Assembly: GCA_022606425.2 (NCBI GenBank)
Contig: JAHDVF020000444.1
Coordinates: forward strand, 496,001-560,000
DNA length: 64,000 nt
Direction: 5' to 3'
Source: Lepidostoma basale
Taxonomy: Eukaryota > Arthropoda > Insecta > Trichoptera > Lepidostomatidae
Made by a program: the position numbers and the translations under genes. The notes beneath the pieces were generated by a model that was given only the letters and a program-made list of their open reading frames with translations, searched no databases and was not told the origin of the DNA. Shown piece after piece: positions 21,961-33,677 of the stretch. Positions within the stretch are counted from its first letter, which is position 1; the number at the start of each line of letters is the position of its first letter.

Positions 21961-23862
21961 GTACGGCGGTGTCGCCAGCGATACTTCTGATTTTTCTGCC
22001 AAAGTCTTCGGAATTCCGCAAATTCTCCGGTCATTTTATCTGTGCCGATTCAAGAAGAATAAAAGTGCATTGTGATTTTTTGAGCAATTCTTGTGTTGTG
22101 TCAAAAGTTGCAACAAGTTAGTGAAGAAGCTGTGTTCCATTTATTATTTATTTATTTATTAATTCGGCGGCTAAATACATTTTTTTTAATTCTCGAACAA
22201 ACTTTTTTACGAATAAACATTTTTAATTAATTTTTCTGGGATACTTTAACACCGGTGCAGAATTCACAATTTAAAAAAAAATCGATTATTTTTTTTTTTT
22301 TAATCTCGCGTTCACATGATGTAACGATGGAAGTACACGAAGTCCTGCCCCACGTGGCGGCGGAATGGGGTTAGTGGGGAACCAAACGTCAATTTTTTTT
22401 ATTCAGAGCACGTGGCACTTATCCAAAAAATTTCGCAAATGTCTTTAAATCAGGTTACTTACACCAATTAGAAAATTTAATTAAATAATTTCTCAAAAAA
22501 AAAAAAAAAACGAAATGACTAAATATTTTAATTTTTTTAAATATTGTATTAAATAGTTCTATATTAATATCAAATGCGCCGCCAACTACTTAATTTTCAG
22601 ATATTTGTATTTTTAATTTTCTTTTTTTTTATCATTATTTTTAAAAATTTTACTCGACTCTTTTTAGAATGTTTGGAATTTGAAATTATGATTTATCAAA
22701 CAAGGATAACAAAACGAATTCAAGATTAATGATTCCAGTTAAACAATAAATGGAATAAAATTGTTTTCCTAAGATTCCCGTAGTGAAACCCAACCCGAGC
22801 GGGGGAGGGGTAGCGGCGACTCCAAATTTGGCTCGCACGTAAATAGTTCGCCCTACTTATAAATACCGCGATGGATAATGTTCCCGTTACTGTTTCATTA
22901 CCCGATCCTACCGGACGCGTCGCCCCTGGACAATCAACGTAAATATTCACTTGTTGAATTCTCCTAAACACGCCTGCATTCTCAACCCTACGCTACAAAA
23001 CGAGTAAAGTACAAATCGAATAAAATAATCAATTCTATCGCCGCTTTTCCTGGCACGCGGTCATCGGAAATACTTTCGTTTTGTTGAGCGAAAGCTCTTG
23101 GCATTCGGTCAGCATTTACACTCTTCTTTCAACAGAAGTGTTCGTGAAATAATTACATAATCCGCCGGTCGACTTTGAATAGGACATTCTGACCGATAAG
23201 ATAGCGAAACGGTGAATTTTCAAACAACGGGAACAATTTGTCCAAACATTCTTTTGAAACTATTACATTAATAGTTATTTACATAAATCAATCATAATGC
23301 AATATAGCTTTTATTTTGCACCATATACAAAATGGATAGTGAAAGACGCGCATATACAGCCGCTTACGAAATCCTCTTCGAACACCGTCCACCTGGAAGA
23401 CCACCTAAGAGATGGAGGGACAGTTGAACCTCATCATCTCAGGAGACATGATTTCTGTGTCACAGATCGTCAGATCTATTCATATATAGTCCTCTACTGA
23501 AGTTAGAAACCATAAACGAGTTTATAATAATATTTTCCATATCGGTAAATTAATGAGTTAACATTTTAATAATAAATTATAATAGAAAATAATTAGGTAA
23601 TAATTATTAATTTTGCTAGTTTTTTCTTTAAATATAAATTATTGACACTAGAAAAACGCCACTAAAAATTAAAAATTAGATTTTTGATTTGAGTTATAAG
23701 CGCGTGAATTATTGAATTTTTAAAAGATAACTCGAAGAGTAATTTTTTAATGCTACATTTAAAGATCAATCGATCCGCATACGTGACTGTAATGTTGCTT
23801 ATCGTATTTCGGTTATGATGTTTGTTTTACTATGATCTAATCGTGAAAATTATGTTTTACAG
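21961..23862 (+). other. intron 1 of the LIM gene
   Basis: The probable 1.9-kb 5'UTR intron. It holds a GC-rich patch (22780-22930) with a MEF2-like TTATAAATA, of interest because this is a muscle gene, and a LINE scrap at 23330-23480. The minus-strand frames over the first part are shadows of the GC-rich DNA. Confidence 0.45.
23330..23480 (+). mobile_element. LINE scrap
   Basis: It encodes HRPPGRPPKRWRDS followed by a stop and a degraded SSQET segment, matching the C-terminal end of the family at 62600-62955. Confidence 0.5.
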
Positions 23863-23880
23863 GCCAAATAATCAAACAAG

Positions 23881-24645
23881 ATGCCTTTCAAGCCTATTGA
23901 GAACCCGAAGTGTCCGAAATGCGGCAAGTCCGTGTACGCCGCTGAGGAGAGAGTCGCTGGAGGACTCAAATGGCACAAGATGTGCTTCAAGTGCGGTAAG
24001 TAACACTTCCGCCTATTAATGCAACGTCCTTTTAAATGTAATGAAATGATAATGAAACTGCCACCAATTACACTTTGAGAAACCGTGACGTTCGCACGAG
24101 TGCATCTTTCAATAGATCTGTGCAGTAGAAGATTTCAGAATTGAAACTAGGTTGAACATGCTTACTGTATGAAAAGTGACACGTGTCTTGTTCATGATCG
24201 AACCCAAGTTCTTGAATTAAGGGTCGAACACCTTGCCTCCGAGAAGTAAATTAATTAAGCAGTCGTGCAGATGCATTTGAAGACATGCAACATCTTAATA
24301 TGATTGTTTTATGTTTTCTTAATTTCAATAAAAGAAAAACTGATGCCTAAGTCTCCGTTATGCATAGGAGTTTGTACAAACTTTATTGAGTTGGTTAAAA
24401 GAACGCTGGCCGTGTGTAGTAGTCGTAGTATTAGGAATGCGGAGTAGTGAGGGTTCCGGTCGAATGTTGCAGGAATGTGCAGCAAACTGCTCGACTCCAC
24501 CAACTGCACGGAGCACGAGGGAGAGCTGTTCTGCAAGAACTGCCACGCGCGCAAGTACGGGCCTAAGGGCTACGGGTTCGGCGGCGGCGCTGGCTGCCTG
24601 TCCATGGACACCGGGGACCACCTGGCCGCAGAAGAAGGCGCGTGA
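23881..24645 (+). CDS. possible short isoform: single-LIM protein, 95 aa
   Basis: If the intron after 24641 is retained, the codon GC|G is completed and TGA follows immediately (24643-24645). This gives a 95-residue protein with LIM1 and the glycine-rich [12 protein letters not shown] tail, the size and layout of insect single-LIM muscle proteins (Mlp60A type). Candidate poly(A) signals AATAAA lie downstream in the intron at 25224-25229 and 25590-25595. Seen: the stop and the signals. Inferred: that the transcript exists. Confidence 0.5.
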
Positions 24646-27600
24646 GTACACGCGTGACCTCGTGTGCCTTTACTACTGTACTCGTTATCTGTTATTCCCT
24701 CTGGACTTGCCCGAGACATACTTTCCTTATCTCCGTCGAATATACATATATCTGTTTTGGCAATACTAGCAGCTTGGATCCATACTTGCATCGGATACGA
24801 ATCATTATTGTAAAGCATAGAGTCATTCGTTACTACCCTAGCATTAACCTGTTTGAATAGCATTAACCCTGTGAAGCGGGAATTGTAAATACTAGAGGCC
24901 GGTAGAGGAGAAGGGAGAGTAAGGAGTAAGAGGTGTTGACGCGGCATGACCTAGTTCATTTGTTGGAAACAGGCAGTAAGTGAGCGGACGGCGCCGGGAG
25001 CAGCCCGCAGCCCGCAGGCCGCCGAGGTGCGAGGGGCGATGCACGTTCCCATCCCCCGTTCGCAGGACCCTCGCGCCCACTACTTTATACCTAGATTTAA
25101 CACGTTCTTTAATACTTTTATAATCACTTGCTGCCCCTTTCGACTCTGTTAATTGCATTCACTTCGATACACACCTTTGTTTCACATAGTTTGTTCTACC
25201 GTTATGTCACCCCTTTTTTATTAAATAAAAATATACAAAAATATGAGCGTGTTATAGTTTGTAGTAAAGTAGTCCCCGGTGCGGATCGCACTCGGGGCGT
25301 GTCCAATGTCCATGTCCATGTCCACCCGTTCACTGCCCAGGTGGAGCACATCTCCAGCACACACGGTGAGCGCCCTTCTTACAGTGGCTAGCATGGCTTC
25401 CGCTTCTGGCATCCTTCACCCGCCCGTGTCTAACCGTAGCGCCTAACTGCATGCCCCTAACGCTTCTAACCCCAGGTTCCAGATGGGATAAGGAAAGTGT
25501 CCTCGGGACGGCAGGGCGAGGGGAGGACTGGTCCCACCGCTCGAGCGTCACATTAATCATTTCTCTCATTTCAGTTCAGATCCGTAACACAATAAACGCA
25601 CCCTTTGATACGTTCGATTCGCCGCTACGCAGCCGAATGTTATTACTATTAGATATTGGTATCATAGTCTGATTCACAAGTCGCTTTCTTAACAATCTTA
25701 CGGCTGGGGAGGTTGGTTGGTTTGGTGGTGCAACACATTAACGTGTTAGAGCAGTAACCAGCGCTTGCTAGGCCCTTCCGCGCCGCGGTCTGTAGCCCGT
25801 CTTGTTGCAGGCGAACCAACGGGGCCTGCATGGAGTCGCGCGTCATCGCCAAGGCGCCCGAGGGGCTGGGCTGCCCGCGCTGCGGCGGCTACGTCTACGC
25901 CGCCGAGCAGATGCTGGCCAGGGGACGCGTGAGTGCCCCTTCTCCTTTATATAATACTTACAACTTTCTATCTACATATTGTGCCTTTTTCTATGGAAGG
26001 GCGCACATTCAATAATATTATACAAATGTATCGCATGGTCTTGGTGACGTAGAACTAATTGTTAAGGTGACACAAGTACGCCTCAAAATAATATATTCTG
26101 GTCTCTATTTCTAATTCTATCGAAATACTGAATAACAGTTGCATGTGTGAGGAGTAATGTTTTGAAACTCTTATAATTGTTTTCTCGAACAACAGGGCTA
26201 CCACAGGCGCTGCTTCAAGTGCCAGAATTGCAACAGAACTTTAGACTCCACGATGCATTGCGATGGACCAGATAAGGACATTTATTGCAGAGGTACACGC
26301 CCTGACCTGTCTCGGATGTACGTGTTTGTGATACCAAACTGTGACCCGTAACAAGGTGTATGAAGCGAGAACCAAAAACCGGAAACTGTGCTCACATATC
26401 CCGCATCTTACAAATATATCTCCCGATTTGTCTCTGGTCCATGCACGAACTGAGTCGTTTTTCGGATGATACATTCATTTCGCCCCATTTAGATTTAAGG
26501 TTTTGGTAGACTGTATGCACTTGTTTGTGTAAGAGAGCTAGCTAGAACTGCATTTACTATTGTTAAAGGGTTGGCATAAGGAGTGTTTCAAGTGCGGGGA
26601 GTGCTCCAAGGGCTTGGACTCCGTGAACTGTTGCGAGGGCCCGGACAAAAACATCTACTGCAAAGGTAAATCATTCACCAATCAATGCACTTCCCATTCT
26701 GATATACACATTAGTTCCCAACCCCTTGCTGCATCATATCTTTTCAATATATTCTATTTTCGTTTCTCCCGGCAATCTTTTAAAGATCTAATAAATGGGT
26801 TCCTCTGTTAGCACCGAGCGAATTTCAATCAAATTATTTATTCACGCTGTACATAAATACGTTTTTAATGAATAAATATACTCTTCCTACACTGGAAATT
26901 TTAACATTTGCAATACATACGCACTAAAATTTTGAAATATTTTGTATTGGTCAATTGAATGTAAAGAATTTGCAAATATCTTTGGATATATTATACGCCT
27001 TCTGATATTAAAACAAGTAAACGATTGGTCAGTTGATGAAATTGCCCGGTCCTACCCACGACAGCCCAGTCGGCAGGTATGGTGCAGCCGTTGTATCATC
27101 ATCTGTCCTCCGTATTGTCCCCGTTTTGTTTTGGAATGCTTTTGGTTTGACACTGTTTGTTCTGTCCCCGTAGTGTGTTACGGGAAGAAGTTCGGCCCGA
27201 AGGGTTACGGGTACGGCCAGGGAGGTGGAGCGCTGCAGAGCGACTGCTTCCCCAACGGGTAAGTCCCTCTAGCTGCGCGACATCGGACTGTCTCCGGCGA
27301 GGACATATACCATTCTGGCAACACTTAACCTTTTTGAACGAGGAATATGAAGATACAAAATTCTCAAAACATGCGTAATTTTATTTAAAATCATATCTTA
27401 AAATTTTCGTTCTACAAATGGTTCACATGTCAAATATATTTTTTAAATACTTATAATTTAAATAATATTATATATTCTTCAAAGTGTTTTCTGAGACATT
27501 ATTTCACCAATATGAATCGTTTTTTCTCTGAAAGTTAAACATAATTTGCATTTGTTTTTGATACAAATTTACAATTAAAACTAAATAATAAATTCAACGT

Positions 27601-30600
27601 ATATTTGGGCAATATTGTTTTAAATTTCTAAAATATTAATTACATTCCTACATGGTTTTTATAAATATTTGTTTATTTTTGGTTAGAGCCGTGTTCAAGT
27701 TAAAAACAAAGTCGAGTATTCCTTGAATGGTAAATAGTCTCCTAGGGAGTCCGGTCCACGTGCATGGATGCTGCTTACAGTAAATCTCTTGGCATTGACG
27801 CTTCTGCTTAACCTCACAGGGTGCTACGCCCAGCGCTTCGGCCCCCGGGGCATCGGCCACGCGGGGATGTCCTCGCTCGGCCTCATGTGCGATATCAGGG
27901 ACTCTGAGTGGCAGAGGTACTGGCTCTCTCTGTCTGTCTGTCTGTCACTAATATACCCCCGAGTCCACATTCATACACGCACACGTCTAGCCAACCATAG
28001 AAGTCATTCAACAAGAGTTTGATATTTAGCAAAAGAACTTCTTATTTTGAATTGTAATCTAATGATTTTATTGAAATCTCGCGATGGAAGTTTGTTTTAA
28101 ATAATAATTTAATAAAACCACTATTCTCATTATTACGACAGCAGCTGCCGAAAATGAGACAAACGGGGATGTAGTTATTAAAAAAACATCGTTTTATTTC
28201 ATTATCATTTTAATTTTGAACGCTTGTTAAAATCAGATGAATCGATTTTATAAATTCAATTTTCATCTGTCGGAAATATCAGCCTGAAGGCTATGGCTCC
28301 ACCACCACCTGTTGGTAATTTGGTTACTTTGTTTGGAATGGGGATATGATCTATCGGGCAACGGGAAGGTTTAGAAGGAGGACAATAATTAGTTAAATAA
28401 TTATTATATTAATACTTGTTTTACTAGTATAATCTTAGATTTTAGATCCATCTGGATCTGGGGTATTGTGGTTGGGAGGGGTGATGGCCGGAAAGGGGGA
28501 AGTGGCTATGAGTGTATCTCTGAAGGAGAACGTGTTTTGGGTATGAAAGGTTTGTGGCGGTAGTGAGTGTCGGGGATGTACATAGTTAGAGGTTACTTGT
28601 AAAGAGGGGTTTTAGGTGTGTGGTAACAAATTCACTTTGGTCTACTTTTGTATTTAAAATATGTGCACTGATGTCTGCTATATCCGGCTAAATTTGCAGT
28701 CTTGAAATCGCATATCACATTCTCTTGTTTGACGACTTCTACTAACAACACATGCTTTTAAATCCTTCAACTACAAAATCATCTCCATTTTCTTGAAAAA
28801 CATTGCGTGGTTTAAAATACATGTTTTTTTTTATCGAGTTACATACCTAATTGTCGTTATTACATTCTTTAAAAATACATATTTTTTCAACGTTGATAAA
28901 CAAATTATTTTTTAAATAATTACGTTAATTTACTTGCTTTTATACCCGATATAAATAATGTTAAATTTAAACGTTCAAAACATTATTTTTTGCAGTCTAC
29001 AAGTTTAGAATTTTCATTGTCGCTATTAATATGAAACAAAAATGTTATTTCATTTAAATAATATGTAAAATATCAATTGGAAAGACATTAACAGTGTCGT
29101 GACACATTGTCTTCTCTTTTTCATTTTGATTTCCATTTCCCATTTCATTGCATGGAGTTATCGTCGTTTAGTGTGTTTCTTAAGTCATTATCAATTAAAG
29201 ATAAATTTGGATCATTCTCAAGTATGGTGCAATATATTAAACAAGGATTTTTCCGATAGATTATTAAAACATACAATGCATTCAGCAATACACGAAAAAA
29301 GTTATATCCATCGATCCTAATTAGGTATCACAATTTTTTTTTTAATCTTACAAATCATATCCCAAGTAAATATTATAACAATAAATAGAAAGAGAAACAT
29401 TAATTATTACAAAAACGAAATTATTACTAGATTTTGTTATTTATACTCTTAGATATCACTAATATTGCGAAAATTTTAGATGTTTATGGTAATTTTTGTA
29501 TATCAAAACATAAATATATATATATTTTGTTATAAATACCGCGACCATTAAATTTTACGTAAGTAAACAATATTTGTAAGTAAACATATTCTCGTAAATA
29601 AATTTGGCTCTCAAAATAAAATAAAATCGTTATAAGTTGGCCGACTACTGGAATAGATTGATGACACGTAAGATTTTGTGACTAAATAAGCATTTCCGTA
29701 ATTGACAATAACTCGATTAGATTTTTTGTGATCCTCTGAGGGACGCCGTATTCCAGCTATATACAGATTAAGTAATATAAAGTACCGTCCCGTGCAGTGA
29801 CCAGGCACCCAGGACCACGCTGATCGACACTACGTCGATCAAGGCACCCCCAGGCCAGGGCTGCCCACGCTGCGGAGGGGTGGTGTTCGCCGCCGAGCTG
29901 GTGCTGGCCAAGAGCCGCGAGTGGCATCGCAAGTGCTTCAAGTGCCGCGACTGCACCCAGACCCTGGACTCCATCAACGCCTGCGACGGGCCCAACGGGG
30001 AAGTCTACTGCAAGACTTGCTACGGCAAGAAATGGGGTCCCCATGGATACGGTTTTGCCTGTGGATCTGGCTTCCTGCAGACTGATGGCTTGACGTGAGT
30101 TACACTTTTGACACTTATATTTTTAATACGGCCTTCGTGGCTGAGTGGCAACAGCTACGACGCTTTAGATTTCGGGTTTGTGTTCCGTTGAATGTGAATA
30201 AAATTCTCACCAGTCTAGTAGAAATCACGTAATAATAATAAACATCACGATATACTAGTTACCTATCACATTTCATGAGAATCAATAGCTTAAACTACAG
30301 TTATTAGGTTCAAATAACCTTTCGTATACAAAAATAGTAAGAAAGCAAATTATGGAAAAAGGATGAGAGCAGAAGGACCAAATATGTGGTAGAATGATAT
30401 ATGACAGAATTTCAAATGCTAAATTATAAAGAAGGTATCTAGAGCCGAAGAAAGTATTATGAACTAAATTCTGGAAGGATTACAGTTTAGAAAGTATATA
30501 TTAACAATGTGAATGAAGTACAGAGTCAAGGAAGTGTATTTCTTAAATGTTTCAAAGAGTTTTTGCAATATTAAGTGTACATATTGTAACAAAGGTAGAA

Positions 30601-33600
30601 TATTAATTCCTCATTTGATTCACTATTTTAAAATGGTTAGTATCTAATTTATTTTTATTACATTTAATTTCACTTATATAAGAATATTAATGCAGCTGGA
30701 AAGCATTTCTTTGGAGGAGTGAATAGTTTATTGCATTTGAATGGATTTATTTTTAAATCTGACTTATACATAGGGCCATATTAATGAGAGTGAAATTTTT
30801 TCAACAGTGAGGAAGAGATTTCCAAGAGCAGACCGTTCTACAACCCCGATACCACTTCCATCAAGGCTCCCAAGGGCCAGGGATGCCCTCGCTGCGGAGG
30901 CATGGTGTTTGCTGCTGAGCAGCAACTCGCTAAGGGAACGGTAGGTTGTCTTTATCTTGCAGCTGTATAACTGACACATGTTTTGGAAAAATATTTAAAA
31001 AAGTGTATTAGGTTTTGCAACCTCATTCCCAAGTGAAAAAAAATTCTCACTGAACACCCCCTACCACCTTATGGTAGAAGCTCGGTGGTCACCTGAATTT
31101 TTCACTGGATGGTAATTTTCATTTAACTTGAAATAGTATTCTTATTGTATGATAAATACAATTTAATGAATCCATAGCTGAAAAAACAGTTTAACATAAA
31201 TGAAAAGTATGTTTTCTGTTTTTTAGAAGTTTTATTACATGTTTAGGGAATAAATGTTTGGCTTGCTAAGGCATTATCAAATGTTTGAAAAAGGCATTCC
31301 CATAAAACGTAGTATAACTTTTAGAAAACATAAATTGTTATGCATATTAATTAATTAATATGAAATTTTACACCATTGTTCAAGAAACAATAAATAAATT
31401 GCATGGGTGCCTAATATCTTGCATTAATTTGACTTGATATTTTAACCATATTTTTTTAACTTCTTGAGAATGACAATTTTTTTTTTTTTTTTTTAATTTA
31501 AACTCCAATATTTACAATTTTAGTGACAATATAAATGCATAAAACTGAAACATTATTTGTAAATTTCAGATGTGGCACAAGAAGTGCTTCAACTGTGCTG
31601 AGTGCCATAGGCCTTTGGACTCCATGCTGGCGTGCGATGGTCCCGATAAGGAGGTCCATTGCAGAGCTTGCTACGGCAAACTCTTTGGACCCAAAGGATT
31701 TGGGTTCGGCCACGCCCCTACCCTGGTTTGCGCTGATTCTGAGCCAACCCACACATAGTAAGTCATCAACTATACTCTACCTTGTTGATTCAAATCAAGA
31801 AAACAAAATTCTATTACAGAAAACAAAAAAAAAGGAATGCATGATTTGATTTGTTTACATATTCTATCTTTTACTTTTAAAATATTTTATTTTGTTATTT
31901 TCTACAGTTGAATACTGGAAACTGTTTGTATTAATTTGATGTATTCGTTAAATCTGAATCTTTTAAAAATAACCTAACCTAACCTAACTTAACCAACATC
32001 TATAACAACGGCTGTTCCCCCCCTCCAGCTCTGAAGGGGCCCCCTTCACCGGACAGAAGGCAGCGGCTGGAACTGGCTGCCCCCGATGCGGATTCCCAGT
32101 GTATGCTGCGGAACAGATGATCTCCAAGAATAAGATCTGGCACAAGCGTTGCTTCTCCTGCTCAGACTGCCACAAATCACTGGTTAGCCATCTTCCTGTA
32201 TTGTCACTCTATTTGTGTTTTATTAAAATCTCACATTGAGAACAACCAAACCACAAGGACTACACTTGCGGTCAGGAATGAACTCATAACCCTATATGTC
32301 TAGGAGTCAAGCGGTCTATTCCTACTTGTTTAACTTTGGTATTATTTTATTAAAATTGCAGCATTGGTAACAAGCAGCTCATTGATACCAAATAATAAGA
32401 AATGATAGGGATTATATGAAATGATAGAGATGACATGAAATGATAGGGTTTTGTTCCCTATTCTATATATTTGTCACATTGTCTCTATCATTATAAATAT
32501 CAATAAGACCTATCTACTTTTAAGAATATATTTTAAATTCAGAATTCACGTGACAATATAATGGCGATAGATTAGCTATCTATCACATGTCACGAGCATT
32601 AATATGATAGCTATATCCTTTACATCGATTTGGGTCGCGCTGTAATGATGTGAAGAGTGATTTAATAAAATTAAATTAAATTAAATGTGTAAACATTCAG
32701 AAAAATAAAGAATAATTTGGATAGGTATAAAAAAACTTTATTTACAACACAACATTTACGAGTTATTTAGTATGAAGTAAAACGTATTATATTCTATTTG
32801 TTTTCAAATAGTCAATTTCCTCTTCCTTGATGAGATGCGTATTTAAAAATTCTTCCACTGTATCCGTGTTCCACTTCTCGATGGCAACAGTCTCCCGGAC
32901 ATTACCGTCTTTATCTTGCAGCTTGATGATCGGGTCCAAGCCACGGATGTACTTAATCTGGAGGTTAGGAAACTGTGCGGGTCGCGAGCTCTTGATGAAA
33001 GCTTGGATCTGGGGGTACGCGGCGAACCTGCAAGTGCAGACTTCTAATACTGCACTCGCGTACTTCTTATCAGAAGAGTTCTCATCTTTCTGGCAACATT
33101 CCCGGCAGTGATCCCTCAGGCTCTCCAAGCCGAAGTCTTTCAAAACATCACAAGATGAACATAACAAATTCGCCTTGTTGAAACCGAGCGTTGAACACTC
33201 CTCTGACGAATATTCAGCGATTGAATATTCTATTAAAATCGCGAGTGTTATTAATAAACTCAAAATACACGTCTTCATTGTAGATTTAATTTAGAAATTA
33301 TTATACGAAATTGATAATTAACTTTGTTAAATCATGAAACCTATTGAATTGATCCACAACCTATCGCGACCGGCCACGATTTTTGACAGTTAAACAGAGC
33401 CATAGAGAAAATGACAGTTGTATTTATGGACAAGAAATATGATTTACGATACATATAATTATATAATTTTGAATGTAGATAACTACCTCGATTTAAAGGA
33501 TGAAGGGTACAGAATATTTTTTAATTAAATGACATAATTTCATTATGTTTACAGGACTCCACCAACTTGTGCGACGGACCTGACGGAAACATCTACTGCC

Positions 33601-33677
33601 GCGGCTGCTATGGTAGGAACTACGGGCCCAAGGGAGTGGGCTTTGGAATGGGAGCGGGAACACTGACAATGGCTTGA
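23881..33677 (+). CDS. Mlp84B: muscle LIM protein, five LIM domains (Mlp84B type)
   Basis: Ten coding exons join in phase: 23881-23995, 24473-24641, 25811-25928, 26196-26292 or 26569-26665, 27174-27258 or 27820-27916, 29798-30094, 30808-30940, 31570-31757, 32029-32182 and 33555-33677. The product is 492 aa, the size expected for insect Mlp84B. LIM domains start near residues 11, 116, 217, 320 and 418. Each opens CPKCG or CPRCG, continues W-H-x2-C-x2-C-x2-C, closes with C-x2-C-Y/H, and is followed by a GPKG glycine-rich linker typical of CRP/MLP proteins. In the fly this family acts at the Z-disc and muscle attachment sites with alpha-actinin/D-titin, and the CRP-type nuclear signal is also known. 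The start codon lies 18 bases into its exon and gives [15 protein letters not shown]. The selenoprotein F homologue sits in coding intron 9 on the other strand. Gene identity is very firm; which alternative exons are used is inference. Confidence 0.95.
24190..24247 (-). repeat. tRNA-like SINE remnant
   Basis: The minus strand has GGAGGCAAGGTGTTCGACCC and a B-box GGTTCGATC. It lies in the intron between the two LIM1 exons. Confidence 0.35.
26196..26292 (+). CDS. alternative exon 4a of the LIM gene
   Basis: A 97-nt exon, phase 0 in and phase 1 out, encoding [12 protein letters not shown], the zinc-ligand row H-x2-C-x2-C-x2-C of LIM2, ending GPDKDIYCR. Acceptor CAACAG and donor AG|GTACAC. It has the same length and phases as exon 4b at 26569-26665, so including both would shift the frame. 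The two must be mutually exclusive if this exon is used. Confidence 0.8.
26569..26665 (+). CDS. alternative exon 4b of the LIM gene
   Basis: A 97-nt exon, phase 0 to phase 1, encoding [18 protein letters not shown] and ending [11 protein letters not shown]. It lies 276 bases after exon 4a. Its residues ([23 protein letters not shown]) look more like the canonical LIM2 of Mlp84B proteins, so it is probably the default form. Confidence 0.85.
27174..27258 (+). CDS. alternative exon 5a of the LIM gene
   Basis: An 85-nt exon, phase 1 to phase 2, giving [19 protein letters not shown] and [10 protein letters not shown]. It completes the last C-x2-C of LIM2 and carries the glycine-rich linker. Acceptor CCCGTAG, donor GG|GTAAGT. 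The [14 protein letters not shown] linker is the canonical form. Confidence 0.88.
27820..27916 (+). CDS. alternative exon 5b of the LIM gene
   Basis: A 97-nt exon, phase 1 to phase 2, giving [16 protein letters not shown] followed by a non-glycine tail ending RDSEWQ. It is 12 nt longer than exon 5a but has the same phases, so it can replace it. The linker resembles the one after LIM4 ([14 protein letters not shown]). Acceptor CTCACAG, donor AG|GTACTG. Confidence 0.75.
27917..29797 (+). other. intron of the LIM gene between exons 5b and 6
   Basis: No further LIM-coding exon is seen. 28260-28640 is a GT- and GGGG-rich stretch unlike the flanks, perhaps a repeat; the rest is AT-rich. Confidence 0.4.
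30240..30540. mobile_element. repeat pieces in the LIM gene intron
   Basis: 30240-30300 (-) is a partial copy of the CACGTGA repeat at 12345-12435. 30340-30540 (+) is a badly decayed [14 protein letters not shown] LINE fragment ([20 protein letters not shown] and [14 protein letters not shown] readings). A SINE-like head (GTGGCTGAGTGGCAA) lies at 30131-30200. Confidence 0.4.
31205..31410. repeat. palindromic repeat of the CCTTGCTAAGG type
   Basis: TTAGAAGTTTTATTA, then TTGGCTTGCTAAGGCATTATCAAATG, followed by an inverted copy of the flanks. It belongs to the family at 54893-54955, 55540-55680 and 58980-59060. Confidence 0.5.
31971..31990. repeat. short CCTAA (TTAGG-type) tract
   Basis: Three AACCT units followed by AACTT, equal to TTAGG on the minus strand, the common insect telomere unit. 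It is too short to be more than an interstitial trace. Confidence 0.5.
32233..32330 (-). repeat. tRNA-derived SINE remnant
   Basis: The minus strand has GACCGCTTGACTCCTAGAC and B-box-like GAGTTCATTCC, resembling the SINE at 58879-58970. It lies in coding intron 9 of the LIM gene, beside a minus-strand copy of the CACGTGA repeat (32538-32615). Confidence 0.4.
32787..33278 (-). CDS. SELENOF: selenoprotein F (SEP15) homologue, Cys form
   Basis: A single uninterrupted frame of 163 codons. Residues 1-21 form a signal peptide with a hydrophobic core ([13 protein letters not shown]), then the mature chain begins around AEYSSEEC. The N-terminal Cys-rich part (C27, C40, C43, C58, C61, C62) matches the region that binds UDP-glucose:glycoprotein glucosyltransferase in vertebrate SEP15. 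The thioredoxin-like part has C81-T-C83 where vertebrates have Cys-Gly-Sec, followed by the family's [16 protein letters not shown] and KWNTD-VEEFL motifs. There is no TGA/Sec codon. The role is an ER thiol-disulfide oxidoreductase in glycoprotein quality control. It lies antisense inside coding intron 9 of the LIM gene, with a poly(A) signal AATAAA (complement of 32737-32742). The lack of introns suggests a retrocopy that became or replaced the gene, or ancestral loss; the family and length are firm. Confidence 0.93.
   Translation of the reverse strand: MKTCILSLLITLAILIEYSIAEYSSEECSTLGFNKANLLCSSCDVLKDFGLESLRDHCRECCQKDENSSDKKYASAVLEVCTCRFAAYPQIQAFIKSSRPAQFPNLQIKYIRGLDPIIKLQDKDGNVRETVAIEKWNTDTVEEFLNTHLIKEEEIDYLKTNRI

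Noticed and set aside
21578..22021. 147-codon minus-strand frame across the GC-rich promoter
   Set aside because: Pro/Arg/Ala-rich frames in all registers are a by-product of the GC-rich repeat; no domain, and it overlaps the predicted LIM-gene start.
26196..26665. exons 4a and 4b as parts of two successive LIM domains
   Set aside because: Each encodes only the second half of a finger and both together break the frame; five LIM domains are already complete.
31971..31990. telomere fusion site
   Set aside because: Only about 20 bases of CCTAA units; too short to mean more than chance or a trace.
33020..33060. possible selenocysteine codon in the SELENOF homologue
   Set aside because: The position is TGC (Cys), with no in-frame TGA and no SECIS hairpin evident.
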